From Leptospira sp. 96542 (lineage in GTDB: Bacteria > Spirochaetota > Leptospiria > Leptospirales > Leptospiraceae), in NCBI GenBank assembly GCA_029310945.1, contig JARJFC010000003.1:62001-126000 (forward strand): 64,000 nt of DNA, given 5' to 3'. A program made the position numbers and the translations under genes. The notes beneath the pieces were generated by a model, which did no database searches, was not told the DNA's origin, and saw only the letters and a list, made by a program, of their open reading frames with translations. Below are positions 53,194 through 61,785 of the stretch, in pieces (the stretch's first letter is position 1; the number at the start of each line of letters is the position of its first letter).

Positions 53194-55445
53194 ATTTATC
53201 AGATGATATGGAAAAAACGATAGAACTTGCTGGCAAGGAAGCTGAAAAATATGGTCACGAATTCATTACTTTGGAACACCTATTATTCGGTCTTAGTTTT
53301 AACGAAAAATCAAAAGACGTTTTGTTGAATGTAGGCTGTGACCTGGATCTTCTTCGTAAGGACTTACGTAATTATTTTGAGGATGATTTATCTTCCATAG
53401 CCGTCCCCAACCTGAAAATCCAACCTAAGTTCACAGTGGGAGTTCAATTTGTCATTCAATTTGCTGCTTTCCATGTCCAAAACTCAGGCAAGGAAGAGGT
53501 GGATGGAAATAATGTACTAGTGGCTCTTTTCCGGGAGGAAGATAGCCAAGCTTGTTACCTCCTCGCCAAACAGAACATCAATCGGTTAAAAGTGATTAAA
53601 TACATTTCACATGGCAAAATTGAAGGCAATGCAGAGGAAGAAAAAATTTTCGAAGAGGAAGGAGAGGTAAAGTCAGACAAGAACCCTTTGGAAAAATATT
53701 GTGTGAATCTGACTGAAAGGGCAAAACTTGGTAAACTTGATCCTTGTATTGGTCGTGATTTAGAGATTGAGCGAACCATACATATTCTTTCTCGAAGAAG
53801 AAAAAACAATCCCATTTTTGTAGGAGAGGCAGGGGTTGGAAAAACTTCAATCGTGGAAGGGCTTGCCCAAAGAGTGGTGAAGGGTGAGGTTCCTAAGTCA
53901 CTTCTTGGAATTGAAATTTATTCATTGGATATGGGTCTTGTCATGGCGGGCACAAAATTTCGGGGTGAATTTGAAGAGAGATTAAAATCCATCTTACAAG
54001 AAGTAGTTGGTAAACCAGAAAAAATTGTTTTTGTGGACGAAATCCATACAATCGTGGGCGCAGGTGCGGTGTCTGGCGGAAGTTTGGATGCATCCAATTT
54101 GATGAAACCAGCACTTGCCAATGGCGAATTAAAATGCATTGGAACAACCACATACAAAGAATACAAATCCATTTTTGAGAAAGACCATGCACTCTCCCGT
54201 AGGTTCCAAAAAATTGAAGTGGGCGAACCATCCAGGGAAGATGCCATTTTAATCTTAAGCGGGCTGAAGGAAAAATATGAAACTTTCCATGGAGTTTCCT
54301 ATAGCAAACGAGCCATTGAGGCCTGTGTGGATCTATCGAATCTACATATCCGTGACAGACAACTCCCTGACAAAGCCATTGATCTCTTGGATGAATCTGG
54401 CGCCTTAGTTAAGTTACGTGACGAAAAGAAAGAAAAATCAAAAAAACAAGTGGGCATCCAAGAAATAGAATCCCTAGTTGCAAAAATCGCAAAAATCCCA
54501 GAAAAAACAGTCCGTGCAGACGATAAAAAGAAATTAGAATCTTTGGATTCTGAAATTAAAACCGTCGTCTTCGGCCAAGACCACGCCATAGAACAAATTG
54601 TGGATGCCATCCATTATTCAAGATCGGGGCTCAGTGATGAAGGTAAACCGATTGGAAGTTTTTTATTTGTTGGTCCGACAGGCGTGGGAAAAACAGAAGT
54701 GGCCAAAACTTTGGCAGATAAAATGGGAATCCATTTCCTTCGTTTTGATATGAGCGAGTATATGGAAAAACATTCTGTCTCACGTCTGATTGGTAGCCCT
54801 CCTGGTTATGTTGGTTTTGACCAGGGAGGTCAACTAACCGATGCAATTGCAAAAAATCCCCATTGTGTTTTACTTTTGGATGAAATCGAAAAGGCACATG
54901 AAGACATTTATAATATTTTACTGCAAGTGATGGATCATGCCACCCTAACAGATAGTACAGGAAAAAAAGCCGATTTTAGAAATGTCATTTTAATCTTAAC
55001 CACAAATACAGGTGCGAGTGAAAGATCAAAACCGCTACTTGGTTTTGAGCCAGATAGTTATGATGACCGTTCTATGAAAGCGATTGAACGAACCTTCACA
55101 CCAGAGTTTAGGAATCGGCTTACGTCCATCATTGAATTTAATGTTTTGGATATTTCTGTTGTGAAGATGGTCGTACGAAGGATGTTTAAAACCTTACAAT
55201 CGAAAGCCCTCGAAAAAAATGTCCACATTGAACTCACAGAAGATGCCATTTTGTATTTGGCGGAAACAGGGTATAACAAGGAGATGGGAGCGCGACCCAT
55301 CCAACGAATTCTGAATTCAGAGATAGGGAAACCTCTCTCCAAAAAGATCCTGTTCCAAAAGGATGTAACCAAACACTATTCCGTTATTGTTATCGAAAAG
55401 GATGGTAAAAAATCTCTTGAGATCAGCGAAAAAAAAGACTCATAA
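53190..55445 (+). CDS. clpA: ClpA ATPase subunit of the ClpAP protease
   Basis: 751 residues, the normal ClpA length. An N-domain (residues 1-150) with LEHLLFGLSFNEKSKDVLLN, first AAA+ (Walker A GEAGVGKTSIVEGL, Walker B VFVDEIHTIVGAGAVSGGSL), second AAA+ (Walker A GPTGVGKTEVAKTL, Walker B CVLLLDEIEKAH), and SVSRLIGSPPGYVGFDQGGQ. ClpA unfolds proteins and passes them to ClpP in the cytoplasm. No clpP gene is in the window. It overlaps the convergent membrane-protein gene by six bases. Confidence 0.97.
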   Translation: MNLSDDMEKTIELAGKEAEKYGHEFITLEHLLFGLSFNEKSKDVLLNVGCDLDLLRKDLRNYFEDDLSSIAVPNLKIQPKFTVGVQFVIQFAAFHVQNSGKEEVDGNNVLVALFREEDSQACYLLAKQNINRLKVIKYISHGKIEGNAEEEKIFEEEGEVKSDKNPLEKYCVNLTERAKLGKLDPCIGRDLEIERTIHILSRRRKNNPIFVGEAGVGKTSIVEGLAQRVVKGEVPKSLLGIEIYSLDMGLVMAGTKFRGEFEERLKSILQEVVGKPEKIVFVDEIHTIVGAGAVSGGSLDASNLMKPALANGELKCIGTTTYKEYKSIFEKDHALSRRFQKIEVGEPSREDAILILSGLKEKYETFHGVSYSKRAIEACVDLSNLHIRDRQLPDKAIDLLDESGALVKLRDEKKEKSKKQVGIQEIESLVAKIAKIPEKTVRADDKKKLESLDSEIKTVVFGQDHAIEQIVDAIHYSRSGLSDEGKPIGSFLFVGPTGVGKTEVAKTLADKMGIHFLRFDMSEYMEKHSVSRLIGSPPGYVGFDQGGQLTDAIAKNPHCVLLLDEIEKAHEDIYNILLQVMDHATLTDSTGKKADFRNVILILTTNTGASERSKPLLGFEPDSYDDRSMKAIERTFTPEFRNRLTSIIEFNVLDISVVKMVVRRMFKTLQSKALEKNVHIELTEDAILYLAETGYNKEMGARPIQRILNSEIGKPLSKKILFQKDVTKHYSVIVIEKDGKKSLEISEKKDS

Positions 55446-55967
55446 AAATATTTTGTCTTCTTTTTGGAAGGTGAGGTATCCTAAAACGAAGGTAACAAGG
55501 AGAGATGTTAGGTAGATATAAAATGTAAACAAAAATTGAATTTCTTTATGATTCACAAATTCAAAGAAAAAACGATTAGGTTCCAGATAACCCCAAAGTA
55601 CGAAGATGATACAGACTAATTCTGTGGCAAAAAACCAAATCCTTGTCCAACCAGACTTCCAAAATCCCAAAAAGAAAAAATTCAAAATTCCGATTAAAAT
55701 AAAGATAGAGTTGAGTTTCGGTCCTAAATTGACAGATTCTTTGACATCATAAAATTGAATTTGGTATTGAAACCAAGGCATAAGTGAAAATAACATTTGA
55801 ACTAAGAGTGCCAGAAAAAATAATTTATCAAATAAGATTTTGCCCTTCCAATAGATGAACAAACTAACGAAGATTTTTTTTACTAGATAAACCCAACCAA
55901 GGATTAACTCAGGTATAAAAATGAAACTTTCTAAAATAAAATGACCTAATGAAAGTATTTTTGTCAT
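55440..55967 (-). CDS. Membrane protein of unknown function
   Basis: 175 residues with four or five membrane helices (LFFLALLVQMLFSLMPWF, SIFILIGILNFFFLGFW, WFFATELVCIIFVLWGYL, FTFYIYLTSLLVTFVLGYLT). A charged C-terminus ends it. No family recognised. It lies 6 bases after the RidA gene on the same strand, so it is probably cotranscribed with it. It overlaps clpA by six bases at the 3' end. Confidence 0.75.
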   Translation of the reverse strand: MTKILSLGHFILESFIFIPELILGWVYLVKKIFVSLFIYWKGKILFDKLFFLALLVQMLFSLMPWFQYQIQFYDVKESVNLGPKLNSIFILIGILNFFFLGFWKSGWTRIWFFATELVCIIFVLWGYLEPNRFFFEFVNHKEIQFLFTFYIYLTSLLVTFVLGYLTFQKEDKIFL

Positions 55968-55973
55968 TTTGGA

Positions 55974-56432
55974 TCAGTTCACTTCCACAATCATTTCTAA
56001 TTCGACAGATGCATCCAATGGTAAAGAAGACACCCCGATGGCAAACCTTGCATGTTTTCCTTTTTCACCAAAAATGGATGCGATGACCTCCGATGCGCCA
56101 TTAGCAACTAAGTGTTGTTCTGTGAAATTTGGGCTAGAAGCAACATAAACACCTAGCTTGACGATCGATGAAATTTTTTCCAAACTATCTATATGCAGTA
56201 AGATGGAAGCAAGAGCATTTAATACACATTGTTTTGCTTCCATTTTACCTTCTTCTAAACTCACTTCTTTTCCGAGTTTACCTGTTTTCTGTAATTTGCC
56301 CGCCACAAGTGGGAGTTGGCCTGAGGTGAAAATTAAATTCCCTGAGCGTTTGGAAGGGATGTAAGCGGCTAATGCCTCGGGAACGGGTGGGATCTGGATC
56401 CCAAGCTGGGAAATTGTGGATTCTATGGACAT
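55974..56432 (-). CDS. RidA-family imine deaminase-like protein
   Basis: 152 residues. The YjgF/RidA fold shows IPPVPEALAAYIPSKRSGNL, LIFTSGQLPLVAGKLQKTGK, KQCVLNALASILLHIDSLE and HARFAIGVSSLPLDASVELE, which keeps the Arg that binds the carboxylate and the closing Glu. Length fits the slightly longer RidA subgroup. RidA proteins hydrolyse reactive enamines made by pyridoxal enzymes, though this subgroup often has unknown substrates. It is divergent from the hsp20 operon and faces the CIRCE-like operator. Confidence 0.93.
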   Translation of the reverse strand: MSIESTISQLGIQIPPVPEALAAYIPSKRSGNLIFTSGQLPLVAGKLQKTGKLGKEVSLEEGKMEAKQCVLNALASILLHIDSLEKISSIVKLGVYVASSPNFTEQHLVANGASEVIASIFGEKGKHARFAIGVSSLPLDASVELEMIVEVN

Positions 56433-56508
56433 CGTTAGGGCAATCCTCGAGAAATGTGCGCCGATTACAAAAAAAAAATAAAATTTTGCGCTAAAATGAA
56501 AAACAAAA

Positions 56509-56537
56509 TTGACATCTGGCAGTCTATGATGTAGAGT
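56509..56537 (+). promoter_or_regulatory. Promoter of the hsp20 operon
   Basis: TTGACA at 56509-56514, a 17-base spacer and TAGAGT at 56532-56537 (four of six -10 positions) predict a start near 56544. The CIRCE-like operator lies just downstream and a lone GAGTGCTAA half-site overlaps the -10. Confidence 0.7.
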
Positions 56538-56547
56538 GCTAAATTGT

Positions 56548-56574
56548 TTGGCGCTCTAATTGTTCGAGTGCTAA
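56548..56574 (+). promoter_or_regulatory. CIRCE-like operator for HrcA
   Basis: TTGGCGCTC-N9-GAGTGCTAA. The right arm is the perfect CIRCE half; the left arm differs from TTAGCACTC at two places, both A to G. In RNA each change still pairs as G-U, so the nine-pair stem is kept. A third, isolated GAGTGCTAA lies at 56534-56542. HrcA is the known CIRCE repressor; heat control of the two hsp20 genes follows by inference. Confidence 0.85.
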
Positions 56575-56590
56575 AAAGGAGAGTGAAGAG

Positions 56591-57034
56591 ATGTTATTTC
56601 GAATTCTAGACACACCAACGAAACAAGGCCAATTTTGGAGGGATTTTGATCGTTTGAACGAGGAAATCACCCGAAACATTTTGGATTCACAATTTGGAAA
56701 CGTACGGAATTTTCCCCCTGTGAATTTATACACCAAAGAGGATGAGGCGTTAGTCACTTGCCTTATGCCTGGGGTCGAAACCGACCAAATTGAAATCAAT
56801 GTTAAGGACAATGTTCTTTCGATCCACGGTAAGAAAAAAGCAGAAGAACTTGCTGAAGGGACAGAAGTTCATAGAAGGGAAATCTTTTCTGGTGAATTCC
56901 ACAGAACCTTAGAACTTCCATTCCGCGTGGACCAAGATAAGGTGGCTGCAAAATATAAAAATGGAATCTTAAATGTCCACCTTCCACGAAGGGAAGAAGA
57001 CAAACCTAAAAAAGTTACAATTGTTGCAGGATAA
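56591..57034 (+). CDS. Small heat-shock protein, Hsp20 family
   Basis: 147 residues. The alpha-crystallin domain runs from about residue 40: FPPVNLYTKEDEALVTCLMP, GVETDQIEINVKDNVLSIHG and the C-terminal strand KVAAKYKNGILNVHLPRREE with the conserved A-x-x-x-N-G-I-L. It ends in KPKKVTIVAG, where VTI matches the I-x-I anchoring motif. Small heat-shock proteins hold unfolding proteins. It is the first gene behind the CIRCE-like operator, with AAGGAG upstream, and is followed 15 bases later by the second hsp20 gene. Confidence 0.96.
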   Translation: MLFRILDTPTKQGQFWRDFDRLNEEITRNILDSQFGNVRNFPPVNLYTKEDEALVTCLMPGVETDQIEINVKDNVLSIHGKKKAEELAEGTEVHRREIFSGEFHRTLELPFRVDQDKVAAKYKNGILNVHLPRREEDKPKKVTIVAG

Positions 57035-57049
57035 AAACAGGAGGGATTT

Positions 57050-57451
57050 ATGTCAGTATTAACGAAAGACAATAAGGAAAATATCACAGAAACTGGTGAC
57101 AACAAACAAGAAGTTGGTGTTGATAAAAAAATATATTCACCAAATGTTGATGTGTTGGAGACATCAGAATTTCTCATCATCCGTGCAGAAATGCCAGGGG
57201 TGAACGAATCGAGTGTGGAAATCAATATTGAAAAAGACCAATTGACTTTGGAAGGAAAATTTCAATTCCAAAAAAATGAAAATGGGCAAGTCCGTCTTCT
57301 CGAATACCATGAAGGAAATTATTTCCGAAAATTTAGCATTGGTAAGTCGGTTGATGCAGAAAAAGCCATTGCCACTGTTAAAAATGGAATTTTGGAATTA
57401 AAACTTCCTAAAATTGAACCAAAAAAAACTAAAATCCAAATCCAATCCTAA
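57050..57451 (+). CDS. Small heat-shock protein, Hsp20 family
   Basis: 133 residues. The alpha-crystallin domain contains YSPNVDVLETSEFLIIRAEM, PGVNESSVEINIEKDQLTLE and EKAIATVKNGILELKLPKIE, with KIQIQS at the end (I-x-I motif). The N-terminal 20 residues are charged and short. It differs clearly from its upstream neighbour, so the pair are probably unlike subunits of one mixed oligomer rather than a recent duplication. AGGAGG precedes the ATG. A terminator follows at 57473. Confidence 0.96.
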   Translation: MSVLTKDNKENITETGDNKQEVGVDKKIYSPNVDVLETSEFLIIRAEMPGVNESSVEINIEKDQLTLEGKFQFQKNENGQVRLLEYHEGNYFRKFSIGKSVDAEKAIATVKNGILELKLPKIEPKKTKIQIQS

Positions 57452-57472
57452 ACCAATTTTATGAACAAGATT

Positions 57473-57517
57473 GGCTGGTCTCTGAAGGCTAAGCAAAGAG
57501 ATCAGCCGATTTTTTTT
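57473..57517 (+). terminator. Intrinsic terminator of the hsp20 operon
   Basis: GGCTGGTCTCT (57473-57483) pairs with AGAGATCAGCC (57497-57507) over 11 positions including one G-U, with a 13-base loop, then GATTTTTTTT. The right arm and T-run overlap the 3' end of the convergent hisC gene. Confidence 0.88.
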
Positions 57518-58578
57518 AGGGCTTCTAGTAAAACTTTGTTTTCTTCCTTTGTGCCAATGGTAATCCGAATGAAATTTTTTGAAATCCCAGTTCCAAAATA
57601 ACGAATATGGATGTTTTGTTCTTTTAGAGTTTTATAAATGGTTTCAGGCGATTGACCAACTTTTGGTTTACAAAATAAAAAATTGGCTCTTGAATTTGGA
57701 ACGAAGTATCCAATTTTCTCCAGTTCTTTCTTTAGTGATTCTCTTTCTTCAATGACCAAGTTTCGTTTTTCAATAAAATAATCTTTATCCAAAAAACTGG
57801 TGAGAGCCACCACTTGGTCGAGGATTCCAACATTATAAGAATCTTTTAATTTACGAATCCAGTTTATGAGTTCTATGTTTCCGACCAAGTACCCAACGCG
57901 GAGACCCGCCAGTGCATATGATTTTGAAAATGTACGAGTGACAACCAAATTGGGATGGTTTTTGATTTCAGGGATTAGGCTTTTGTTTTCACCAGCAAAG
58001 TCGATATAGGCCTCGTCGGAGAGTACAATGCCTTGGAAATTGGAAATGAGTTTTATCAAGTTTTCTTTGGATTCCAAAATCCCTGTTGGCGCATTCGGGT
58101 TTGCGAAACAAAGGAGTTTTCCTTGTTCTTTCAGTAATGCATCGATATCCAATTCTAAATTTTCTTTAACGGGAACTGCAATATAATTGGCTCCCATCAT
58201 TACTTGTTCGCATAATACGGGATAGTATGAATATGTTGGTTCAGGTGCTACCACAACATCTCCCTGCGAGATGAGAGCCTGGAATAAAAGTCGAATGGCT
58301 TCGTCAGACCCATTGGTCACAAGGATTTGTTTTGGGTCGAGATGATACTCATCGGCAATGGCCGTTTGTAATCCTTCAGCATGATAGTTGGGATACTTTC
58401 TGAGTACACCATTTTTTACCACATCCAAAAGTGCTGTTTCAATTTTCGGTGAGGGTGGGTATGGGTTTTCGTTGGTATTGAGTTTGATTGTATTTTGAGT
58501 GAGTGGTGGTTGTTCTCCTGGTACATAGGGAGAAAAATCTACCAGTTCTTTTCTAATTAGTGTTTTCAATTCTTTCAT
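57502..58578 (-). CDS. hisC: Histidinol-phosphate aminotransferase
   Basis: 358 residues. Class I/II aminotransferase fold: NTIKLNTNENPYPPSPKIET at the start, ILVTNGSDEAIRLLFQALIS, FANPNAPTGILESKENLI, IVLSDEAYIDFAGENKSLI, the PLP lysine in VTRTFSKSYALAGLRVGYLV and RANFLFCKP. The NENPYPPS start and length are typical for HisC. It makes histidinol phosphate from the imidazole-acetol precursor. Its start shares a base with the end of leuA, so the two are coupled although they serve different amino acids. Confidence 0.95.
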   Translation of the reverse strand: MKELKTLIRKELVDFSPYVPGEQPPLTQNTIKLNTNENPYPPSPKIETALLDVVKNGVLRKYPNYHAEGLQTAIADEYHLDPKQILVTNGSDEAIRLLFQALISQGDVVVAPEPTYSYYPVLCEQVMMGANYIAVPVKENLELDIDALLKEQGKLLCFANPNAPTGILESKENLIKLISNFQGIVLSDEAYIDFAGENKSLIPEIKNHPNLVVTRTFSKSYALAGLRVGYLVGNIELINWIRKLKDSYNVGILDQVVALTSFLDKDYFIEKRNLVIEERESLKKELEKIGYFVPNSRANFLFCKPKVGQSPETIYKTLKEQNIHIRYFGTGISKNFIRITIGTKEENKVLLEALKKIG

Positions 58579-60080
58579 TACAAACGATTTAAGGCATTGA
58601 TGTAGGCTTTAGCGCAAGCCTCGATGATGTCTGTGGAATCTCCCTTACCCACAACACGTTTTTCTCCCTTTTCCAAACTGACCGATGCCTCGGCCATAGC
58701 GTCTGTTCCTTCCGTCACGGGTGAAATCACAAGCCTTGAAAGGAAGGGTGAAATACCCGTTAGTTGGTTTATGGCTTTGAAGATACTGTCAACAGGTCCA
58801 TCACCGTTTGCCACACCTTCTTTTGTTTCATTACCAATTTTTAGGGTGATCTTACTTGTGGGAGTTTTCTCTGAACCTGTGCTCTGTTCGAAGGAAACAA
58901 GTGCAAATTTTTCTTCTACTTGTGAACGACTAATCTCTGCTTGGAAGAGAGCGGCGATGTCTTCATCAAAAACTTCCTTTTTTTTATCGGCAATTTCTAA
59001 AAACCTTTGGTAGGCATTGTCAATTTCTTCTGGTTTGGGATCAAAACCCATACGGATGATCCTGTCTTTGAATCCAGCTCGCCCCGAGTGCCGTCCGAGT
59101 ACCATACGGTTGGATTTTAACCCAACAGATTCTGGGGTCATGATTTCATAGGTTTGTCTGTTTTTGATAACACCGTCTTGGTGGATGCCCGATTCATGTG
59201 CAAAGGCATTGGCACCCACGATGGCTTTGTTTGGTTGTACCACCATCCCCGTAATCGTTTTTACCAAGTGAGATCCTCTGGTGATGAGGGTAGAATCGAT
59301 ATTTGTTTCCACCCCGAAGGTATCCTTTCTAGTTTTGAGTGCCATGACAATTTCTTCCATGGCAGTGTTTCCTGCCCTTTCTCCAATTCCGTTGATTGTA
59401 CATTCGATTTGGCGGCCACCCGCAATCACAGTGGCAAGAGAATTGGCCACGGCAAGCCCAAGGTCATTGTGGCAATGGGCAGAAAAGATAACCTTGTCCG
59501 CACCTTTCACTTCCTTTTTTAAAAATCGAAATAAATCCATATACTCTTGTGGGGTCGTATAACCTACAGTATCTGGAATATTGATTGTGGTTGCTCCTTC
59601 TTCGATGACGGCTTCTACAAGTTCTCGTAAAAATTCCCATTCGGATCGAGTGGCATCCTCTGGAGAAAATTCTACGTCGTCCACAAAACCACGAGCCATA
59701 CGAACGGCCTCTCTAGCCATTTGTAAAACCTCGGAGGGATTTTTCCCTAATTTGTGTTTCATATGGATGGGTGATGAGGCAATGAAGGTGTGGATCCGCC
59801 TTTTTTTGGCAGGTTGCAATGCGTCGCGTGCGGCTTCCAAATCGGGGCGAAGTGCTCGCGCAAGCCCACAGATGATGGGGCCTTCGATTTCACGGGCAAT
59901 TCTTTCCACTGCCTTGAATTGGACAGGGCTTGATACAGGAAAACCGGCTTCGATGACATCCACTCGCATCCGTGCCAGGTGTTGGGCAATCTCCACCTTT
60001 TCATCTTCGCTCATGGCAGCGCCTGGGCATTGTTCCCCGTCCCTAAGAGTGGTATCAAATATGCGTACGAAATCTTCCAT
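58578..60080 (-). CDS. leuA: 2-isopropylmalate synthase
   Basis: About 500 residues from ATG 60080; an in-frame TTG at 60095 is possible. The opening RIFDTTLRDGEQCPGAAMS, the metal site IFSAHCHNDLGLAVANS and the loop CTINGIGERAGNTAMEEIVM are the LeuA marks. The second half has HESGIHQDGVIKNRQTYEIM and the C-terminal leucine-sensing LeuA_dimer domain (about residues 370-500). It condenses acetyl-CoA with 2-oxoisovalerate as the first leucine step. The AAGGAG ribosome site touches the ATG without a spacer, like pepN. Confidence 0.96.
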   Translation of the reverse strand: MEDFVRIFDTTLRDGEQCPGAAMSEDEKVEIAQHLARMRVDVIEAGFPVSSPVQFKAVERIAREIEGPIICGLARALRPDLEAARDALQPAKKRRIHTFIASSPIHMKHKLGKNPSEVLQMAREAVRMARGFVDDVEFSPEDATRSEWEFLRELVEAVIEEGATTINIPDTVGYTTPQEYMDLFRFLKKEVKGADKVIFSAHCHNDLGLAVANSLATVIAGGRQIECTINGIGERAGNTAMEEIVMALKTRKDTFGVETNIDSTLITRGSHLVKTITGMVVQPNKAIVGANAFAHESGIHQDGVIKNRQTYEIMTPESVGLKSNRMVLGRHSGRAGFKDRIIRMGFDPKPEEIDNAYQRFLEIADKKKEVFDEDIAALFQAEISRSQVEEKFALVSFEQSTGSEKTPTSKITLKIGNETKEGVANGDGPVDSIFKAINQLTGISPFLSRLVISPVTEGTDAMAEASVSLEKGEKRVVGKGDSTDIIEACAKAYINALNRL

Positions 60081-60112
60081 CTCCTTCCAGAACAAAAGAT
60101 TCTACGCATGTG

Positions 60113-61456
60113 TCAAGGAGTATGACGTGAACCAAACGCTCCCGTAATCCACAGGTAAGCTTTTCCCTCTTTGTCAACGGGGACGGGAGTTTGTTTCCCT
60201 TCTGTCCAAAACCGAATGGGTTTTTCTAAATCGTAACTTACTGTTTTACCGAATGCCCTTTGGAAACTGAGGTAGGTCGGTTTTCTTGGAAATTCGAGGG
60301 TGAGGGCAAGACATGGAATTAGGACTAAGATAAAAATCAAGAGCCATTCCCATTTCCCTTGGGCGTTGGAGATAACAAATAATAATATGAGGATTAAAAC
60401 GGGCAGAAGGTAACGGATGGGGTATGGGTGGAGGTAGGTGAAACGACCCACAATGATAAGGACAAAAATGGAAATAAAAAATGTATAGACTAGAAACAGT
60501 TTTGACTGTTTTGGAATTTGTTTCCATTGGAAGATGCCAAAGGTAAATACAAAAAGGAAGATTTTCCCCTGATAGAATAAAATCTTAGAAAAATCAAATA
60601 AATATGATGTTGCAAGAAAAAACAATTGTTTGGTGGATTTGAATTCGGTATAGTTTTGCAGCGTTTTAAAGGAACTAGGAAATAAAAAAAACTCATGCAA
60701 TCCGAAAATCAAAATTTCACCAAGTATTGGAATAAACAATAATGCGAATTTTTTTTCATTTGATTTCGTGAGAAAAAAAAGAGGTGTTATTATAAGGATG
60801 GTCGCTAAACGATCGTTTGAGTAAAGAAAGGTAAATACAAAAATCAAAAATATTCCGTAATCTTTTTTTGCATTTCTGTAAAAAAGGTATAATGAAAATC
60901 CAAACAAAAAACCGGTACTATGATGGGCGTTACAAAATAAAAATACAAAAGGGTTAGGTGAATCGGAGAAAACAAAAGAAACAATTGCGAAAACAAATAA
61001 AGCGAAAGAAAATAATAACATTCGAAACAACGCTAGGTTTTGATTTTTTTCTTTCTGCCATTGGTAAAAATAGATCCCCATAAAAAATAGAGAAGATTGG
61101 ACAACTCCATAAACGGTGGGTAAAAATAAAAAAGGAAAAAACTGATACAATAATACCATGAGTAAAAAATCGGGGAACAAATAAGGTGAAGGAGGCAGAT
61201 ACCAATGGCTGATTTTGCCTTGTGTAAAAAAATCGCGGGCAAGCAAGGGCAGATAGAGGTTGTCCGCTGAATACAAAACTTCAAAGAATATAGTTTCGCA
61301 TAACAGAAAAGTAATGGAGGTTAAAACAGACAAAGCCAAAAAAAAATATAGATTTTCCTTTTTGAAAAAAAGAGTAATTTTCGATCGATTTAAAAAGGAT
61401 TTTTGTAAATATAGAAAGAATGGAAGAAAGAAAGCCAACACTGGATTTTTATTCAT
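60113..61456 (-). CDS. Polytopic membrane protein, possible GT-C glycosyltransferase
   Basis: 447 residues with about 11-12 membrane helices and a small soluble C-terminus (residues 405-447). After helix 1 there is a loop with YSADNLYLPLLARDFFTQGK, whose aspartate recalls the catalytic Asp of GT-C glycosyltransferases and PMT-like proteins, and FPFLFLPTVYGVVQSSLFFM further on. LYSNDRLATILIITPLFF and HPYPIRYLLPVLILI fit the same type. This is a fold-level resemblance only; no family is recognised with certainty. It lies 32 bases upstream of leuA on the same strand. Confidence 0.72.
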   Translation of the reverse strand: MNKNPVLAFFLPFFLYLQKSFLNRSKITLFFKKENLYFFLALSVLTSITFLLCETIFFEVLYSADNLYLPLLARDFFTQGKISHWYLPPSPYLFPDFLLMVLLYQFFPFLFLPTVYGVVQSSLFFMGIYFYQWQKEKNQNLALFRMLLFSFALFVFAIVSFVFSDSPNPFVFLFCNAHHSTGFLFGFSLYLFYRNAKKDYGIFLIFVFTFLYSNDRLATILIITPLFFLTKSNEKKFALLFIPILGEILIFGLHEFFLFPSSFKTLQNYTEFKSTKQLFFLATSYLFDFSKILFYQGKIFLFVFTFGIFQWKQIPKQSKLFLVYTFFISIFVLIIVGRFTYLHPYPIRYLLPVLILILLFVISNAQGKWEWLLIFILVLIPCLALTLEFPRKPTYLSFQRAFGKTVSYDLEKPIRFWTEGKQTPVPVDKEGKAYLWITGAFGSRHTP

Positions 61457-61785
61457 ACAATCTACATGGCGGCGAGGACACTCAGGAAGCCGTGCGATAC
61501 TACCAATCTTTTTTGGGTGGGGTCATTCTCAAAGAATCTTTTGGCCACTCTGAACTCCAATTGGATGCGGGTGCAGTTATCGTTTTTTCCAAACAAACCG
61601 AAAATTGCCCAGTTCGTCCAGGCACAATCACTTTGAAATTAGAATCGCCGACGGTTGCCAAACAATTTGACTGGAAATCGCTTGCCACGCCAAACCAAAG
61701 TAAGGGAGCAAACAAACCCAAATACAATCTCTTTGAAGATCGGTATGGCAATTGGATTTGGGCTTATTTTACAGATTCCAAGTGA
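61420..61785 (+). CDS. VOC-superfamily (glyoxalase/PhnB-like) protein
   Basis: 121 residues. The pattern FYSYNLHGGEDTQEAVRYYQ with the early His, LGGVILKESFGHSELQLDAG, AVIVFSKQTENCPVRPGTIT and the C-terminal KYNLFEDRYGNWIWAYF fits the VOC fold as in PhnB-type proteins, with the last motif resembling DPFGHRW. The activity is unknown; members bind metals and small molecules. Its first 37 bases overlap the start of the divergent GT-C-like gene and its last 22 overlap the glycerophosphodiesterase gene, both on the other strand. Confidence 0.84.
   Translation: MEERKPTLDFYSYNLHGGEDTQEAVRYYQSFLGGVILKESFGHSELQLDAGAVIVFSKQTENCPVRPGTITLKLESPTVAKQFDWKSLATPNQSKGANKPKYNLFEDRYGNWIWAYFTDSK

Noticed and set aside
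58624..60147. Three long plus-strand open frames opposite leuA
   Set aside because: leuA has complete family motifs on the minus strand; the opposite frames show serine/arginine-rich low-complexity translations typical of shadow frames.
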